36,463 bases of DNA from a bacterium (GTDB lineage: Bacteria > Patescibacteriota > Minisyncoccia > Moranbacterales > DUUL01): assembly GCA_018675685.1 (NCBI GenBank), contig JABGXP010000010.1, positions 113,427-149,889 of the forward strand. Reading direction: 5' to 3'. The translations under genes were made by a program, and so were the position numbers. The notes below the pieces were generated by a model that saw only the letters and a program-made list of their open reading frames with translations, ran no database searches and was not told the DNA's origin. Positions 34,144 through 36,463 of the stretch are shown piece by piece (the stretch's first letter is position 1; every line of letters starts with the position of its first letter).

Positions 34144-34169
34144 AAAACATCGCTTTTAGGCAATGTTTT
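34144..34169 (+). other. Leader hairpin just before the ribosome-binding site
   Basis: AAAACAT (34144-34150) pairs with ATGTTTT (34163-34169), with an inner GC/GC pair around a TTTTAG loop. The Shine-Dalgarno site AAGGAG begins two bases later at 34171. It may control translation or mRNA stability. Confidence 0.45.
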
Positions 34170-34181
34170 AAAGGAGTTGTG

Positions 34182-34343
34182 ATGATAGAGCAGATCAAAG
34201 AAGGTTCACGAAGAATTACCTTGGGAATGATGGTTACTTATATAGTGTTTATCTTTTGCATAAATCCAATTGAAGGCACTAAGATATATTTAGGCCTTTC
34301 AATTCTCATGCATTTAGTTACGCCAAACAAAACTTCAATGTAG
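34182..34343 (+). CDS. 53-residue small membrane protein
   Basis: A short gene with a strong AAGGAG site five bases before its ATG and a perfect promoter at 34073-34101. The product starts MIEQIKEGSRRITLGMMVTY and has hydrophobic segments at about residues 13-29 and 34-46, so it is probably a one- or two-span membrane peptide. The stop codon is followed by the AGGAG site of the next gene, 13 bases before that ATG, so they form a two-gene unit. No known family recognised. Confidence 0.78.
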   Translation: MIEQIKEGSRRITLGMMVTYIVFIFCINPIEGTKIYLGLSILMHLVTPNKTSM

Positions 34344-34356
34344 AGGAGAATGAAAG

Positions 34357-34605
34357 ATGTTTAAAAAGTGGACAAGGATCGTACTAAGGACTATCGCATG
34401 GATAATCATCCTAGCACTTTCAATAACTTTCATCGGAGCAGTTCTGGAATGCCCAGAGACTCTGACCCAGCTATTGATCACGAGTGCTGTGGCTATCTAC
34501 CTAATGTGGTTTGCATTCAAAACATTGATGCCAAAGACAGTTGTCTCTGGTTTCAAAAAAGGCGGAAAAAAGGTCCGCAAAGGAATTTGGAAATTTGTTT
34601 TCTAA
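34357..34605 (+). CDS. Small membrane protein with basic tail
   Basis: Unrecognised 82-residue protein with two predicted helices, about residues 10-32 (IAWIIILALSITFIGAV) and 38-58 (LLITSAVAIYLMWFAF). The lysine-rich tail GFKKGGKKVRKGIWKFVF would be cytoplasmic by the positive-inside rule. A clear AGGAG site lies eight bases before the ATG. It follows the 53-residue gene in the same transcript and is closed by a terminator. Its function is unknown. Confidence 0.75.
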   Translation: MFKKWTRIVLRTIAWIIILALSITFIGAVLECPETLTQLLITSAVAIYLMWFAFKTLMPKTVVSGFKKGGKKVRKGIWKFVF

Positions 34606-34619
34606 GGTCTCAAAGAGAC

Positions 34620-34655
34620 AAAAAGGGTTAGTTGATTTCAACGAAGCCCTTTTTG
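34620..34655 (+). terminator. Terminator after the small membrane gene pair
   Basis: AAAAAGGG (34620-34627) pairs with CCCTTTTT (34647-34654) around an inner GTTGA/TCAAC helix. The T-rich arm serves as the tract. Confidence 0.78.
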
Positions 34656-34674
34656 TTTGGGAAATAGAGGACTC

Positions 34675-34698
34675 TATAGAGGGTACTATAGAGGGTAC
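34675..34698. repeat. 12-bp direct repeat, two perfect copies
   Basis: TATAGAGGGTAC occurs at 34675-34686 and again at 34687-34698, with partial copies on both sides. It lies between a terminator and the candidate promoter of the next gene, so it could be an operator. Confidence 0.6.
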
Positions 34699-34731
34699 TA
34701 TTCTTAAAATAACAAAAACCTCTGAGTTTTT

Positions 34732-34761
34732 TTGCAATATTGAATCAGAAAGTGCTAAAAT
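34732..34761 (+). promoter_or_regulatory. Candidate promoter for the 34797 gene
   Basis: TTGCAA (34732-34737), an 18-base spacer and TAAAAT (34756-34761), with TG-C before the -10 box. Confidence 0.55.
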
Positions 34762-34796
34762 TAAGAAAACGGTGTTTTAATAAATGAAAAAACTAC

Positions 34797-35540
34797 ATGT
34801 TTGCTCACAAAAAATGGATTGGTCTGGTGGTTTTTCTGTTGGGATTTTTCTTGGTAAGTGAAGCTTTGGCAGATGCTTGGTGGGGGAAAGGATATCGATC
34901 ACCTGAGTGGGTTGTTGCTAATGGGGGAACTATTTTGCATTACACATCAGAGCGTAGCAAGGGTGACGTTGTTGTTGATCTATACACAGCTTCTGGTGAC
35001 GTGATTGAAACAGAAAGAGGAAGTAAAGGTGTCTTTGACGATGGTTTGGCAGGGCAAGCATATTATTTAAAAATAAAAGACAGGAAAGAGAAGTTTAAAT
35101 CACCAGTCTTTACGATGAAAAAAGGGAGCACTAATCGTGTGGTGTTGAAATTCAAAAAGGAAAAAACAGCTTTTGTTTTTGGGGCAGCAACCGGAAGAGT
35201 GGCAGTGCAGAAAAAACTTCCAGTACCAGTGCTAAAGCCAAAGCCTGCAGCGCAAGAATCGATAGAAAACAAGACAGAGGCTGAAGAAATACAGGAACCC
35301 CAAAAGGAAGTAGTAGCAGTGGTAGATAAAAAGTTCCTGGAAAATCAAAAAGTGCTGGGAGTGCGATATGAGCAACTTCCAAAATATGAAACAAATGCAG
35401 CTATTACAAAGACTAGGCTGGAGAAAAAAGAGGAATATACCCCCATCTTCAACATTGCTTCTTTTGCGACAGTTCTTTTATTAGCGGGTGTTGCATTTTT
35501 CTTGCAACATGTTCGTTCCAAAGAAACACGTCGGGAATAG
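34797..35540 (+). CDS. Exported protein with signal peptide and C-terminal membrane anchor
   Basis: Unrecognised 247-residue protein. A signal peptide covers residues 1-25 (hydrophobic core VVFLLGFFLVSEALA, cleavage likely before DAWW). A beta-rich domain follows to about residue 120 (ILHYTSERSKGDVVVDLYTA), then a proline/lysine/glutamate linker (VPVLKPKPAAQE). A second hydrophobic segment lies near the end (IASFATVLLLAGVAFFL), followed by a short basic tail. That gives a domain held outside the membrane by a C-terminal anchor. No sortase motif is visible. The ATG has no Shine-Dalgarno site; an in-frame stop lies 12 bases upstream. The next gene follows closely. Confidence 0.8.
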   Translation: MFAHKKWIGLVVFLLGFFLVSEALADAWWGKGYRSPEWVVANGGTILHYTSERSKGDVVVDLYTASGDVIETERGSKGVFDDGLAGQAYYLKIKDRKEKFKSPVFTMKKGSTNRVVLKFKKEKTAFVFGAATGRVAVQKKLPVPVLKPKPAAQESIENKTEAEEIQEPQKEVVAVVDKKFLENQKVLGVRYEQLPKYETNAAITKTRLEKKEEYTPIFNIASFATVLLLAGVAFFLQHVRSKETRRE

Positions 35541-35602
35541 AGTTTTTGAAAAAAGTGATTTATATAGCAACTTATATAAAAAAATCATATAATGAAAATA
35601 AT

Positions 35603-36316
35603 ATGAATCTATTTAGAAAAATCATGCTAGTTTGGTTAATAATTGGTTTTTTATTTTGGACCATTTACATGATTACAGTTAAAGATGTTGAGAAATTAAT
35701 TTATTATCGTTTTATTTATCTCTATACCATTGTATTAATAATAGGTCCAATAATATGGTTTAAGAGAAGTAAAATCAAAGAAAGACTACTCAATTATAAT
35801 AAATTCAATAATCTTACAAAATTTTTGTTACTAGGAATGTCCGTAGTAATATTTGAAGAAATAATTGCTGGGTCTGTTCATCATTTAACTGAACCTTTTA
35901 ATGTAGTTGTTCTGATGCAAAGAGTGGGTCAATTTTGTTTCTTGAACCTTTTTACATTTACTGGTTTTTACTTCGCATGGTTTTTTCTAATTAGAAAATT
36001 TAAATATTCATTCCAAGAAGTTTTTTTCCTTGCAGGTTTTTGGGGGTTATATGCAGAAAAAATTATTTTTTCGTCATTAGTAAATCCTATATATTTCGTT
36101 ACAATAGCTCCAATTTTCATATTTGTTTATGGAATAATGATCACCTTGCCAATGTTAAGTGTAAATTTTGCAGGCAATAAAAGATTGCATCCATTATTAA
36201 AATATACATTACCGTATGTGGTTATGTTTATATTCTCAATAGTTCCAATTGCGATTTTATATTATTTGAGAATACAATTTCCCGGTTTATTTCCTCCTAC
36301 AGAAATGATACCCTAA
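35603..36316 (+). CDS. Multi-pass membrane protein, unknown family
   Basis: About 237 residues from the ATG at 35603, with roughly seven predicted membrane helices. Longer starts exist upstream (first TTG-type codon near 35546), but a TATAAT lies at 35588-35593, ten bases before this ATG. That suggests a very short or absent leader and argues against the longer form. Short polar motifs inside the membrane part (VIFEEIIAGSVHHLTEP) contain acidic and histidine residues, but I cannot match them to a peptidase or transporter family. No Shine-Dalgarno site. It is the last complete gene in the window. Confidence 0.7.
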   Translation: MNLFRKIMLVWLIIGFLFWTIYMITVKDVEKLIYYRFIYLYTIVLIIGPIIWFKRSKIKERLLNYNKFNNLTKFLLLGMSVVIFEEIIAGSVHHLTEPFNVVVLMQRVGQFCFLNLFTFTGFYFAWFFLIRKFKYSFQEVFFLAGFWGLYAEKIIFSSLVNPIYFVTIAPIFIFVYGIMITLPMLSVNFAGNKRLHPLLKYTLPYVVMFIFSIVPIAILYYLRIQFPGLFPPTEMIP

Positions 36317-36352
36317 TGTTGGATGAAATCCAGTTTATTGAGACTAGCTTTT

Positions 36353-36460
36353 GCGAAATGAGTGTATAGAAAAAACGCTCCTAAAACTTCTTTTCCAATG
36401 TGCGAACAAGAAGAAATATGGGATGGGCCCGGGCGTACCTGCCTTTATACCTCATTTCGC
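36353..36460. repeat. Long inverted repeat around a 77-bp core
   Basis: GCGAAATGAG-T-GTATA (36353-36368) is the reverse complement of TATAC-CTCATTTCGC (36446-36460), apart from one extra base. The core contains a GC-rich GGCCCGGGC segment, unlike its AT-rich surroundings. No ORF covers it. It could be a structured RNA, a small non-autonomous element or the end of a mobile element. Confidence 0.6.
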
Positions 36461-36463
36461 ATC

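Noticed and set aside
34541-34780. Plus-strand ORF of 79 codons
   Set aside because: It overlaps the end of the 34357 gene in another frame and runs through a terminator and the 12-bp repeats, with no ribosome-binding site.
36317-36463. tRNA or other known RNA gene at the right end
   Set aside because: No cloverleaf, T-loop or CCA pattern could be fitted; it is reported only as an inverted repeat.

Overview
This is an AT-rich bacterial window that reads like a chromosome segment of a Candidate Phyla Radiation (Patescibacteria, probably Parcubacteria-like) organism. The evidence is indirect: a DUF4012 protein, a membrane-anchored VirD4/HerA-type ATPase preceded by small acidic genes, many short lineage-specific coiled-coil genes, family-39 type membrane glycosyltransferases, compact housekeeping enzymes, and A-rich leaders without Shine-Dalgarno sites on most genes. 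TGA ends several genes (13549, 24925), so the TGA=Gly code of Gracilibacteria/Absconditabacteria is unlikely.

Layout. 1-1063: 3' part of an exported L,D-transpeptidase. 1274-5811: lysS, then acidic coiled-coil orphans, a deoxyribosyltransferase-like protein and a 2H phosphoesterase. 6016-9375: serS, an orphan, an HD-domain protein and ddl, closed by a strong bidirectional terminator. 9469-10349: two reverse-strand small membrane proteins, each with its own consensus promoter. 10578-13549: aminotransferase, a truncated MurF-like protein and ftsQ. 13634-17095: a glycosyltransferase, small genes and a hexose-6-phosphate mutarotase-like gene, separated by terminators. 17227-19373 (reverse): a second membrane glycosyltransferase followed by a CheY-like receiver. 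19571-28442: a four-gene cluster of a 1784-residue repeat protein, a DUF5663-like protein, a VH-repeat protein and the VirD4/HerA-like ATPase. 28498-30490 (reverse): lgt then tsaD. 30676-34025: an anchored phosphoesterase-like protein lacking the usual metal ligands, a membrane protein, DUF4012 and an alkyltransferase domain. 34182-36316: small membrane proteins, a signal-peptide protein and a multi-pass membrane protein. 36353-36460 holds an unexplained inverted repeat.

How it fits together. Cell-envelope work dominates: L,D-transpeptidase, Ddl, MurF-like protein, FtsQ, Lgt and two lipid-linked-sugar glycosyltransferases. The most unusual blocks are the ATPase/giant-protein cluster, which could be a cell-surface or DNA-translocation apparatus, and two likely pseudoenzymes (MurF-like and calcineurin-like) kept in otherwise normal operons. 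Two translation-initiation classes stand out. Most genes have no Shine-Dalgarno site, while seven mostly small genes have strong sites; most of those also have near-consensus promoters and hairpin terminators. No tRNA, rRNA, CRISPR array or transposase gene was recognised, and no gene-free stretch exceeds 300 bases.
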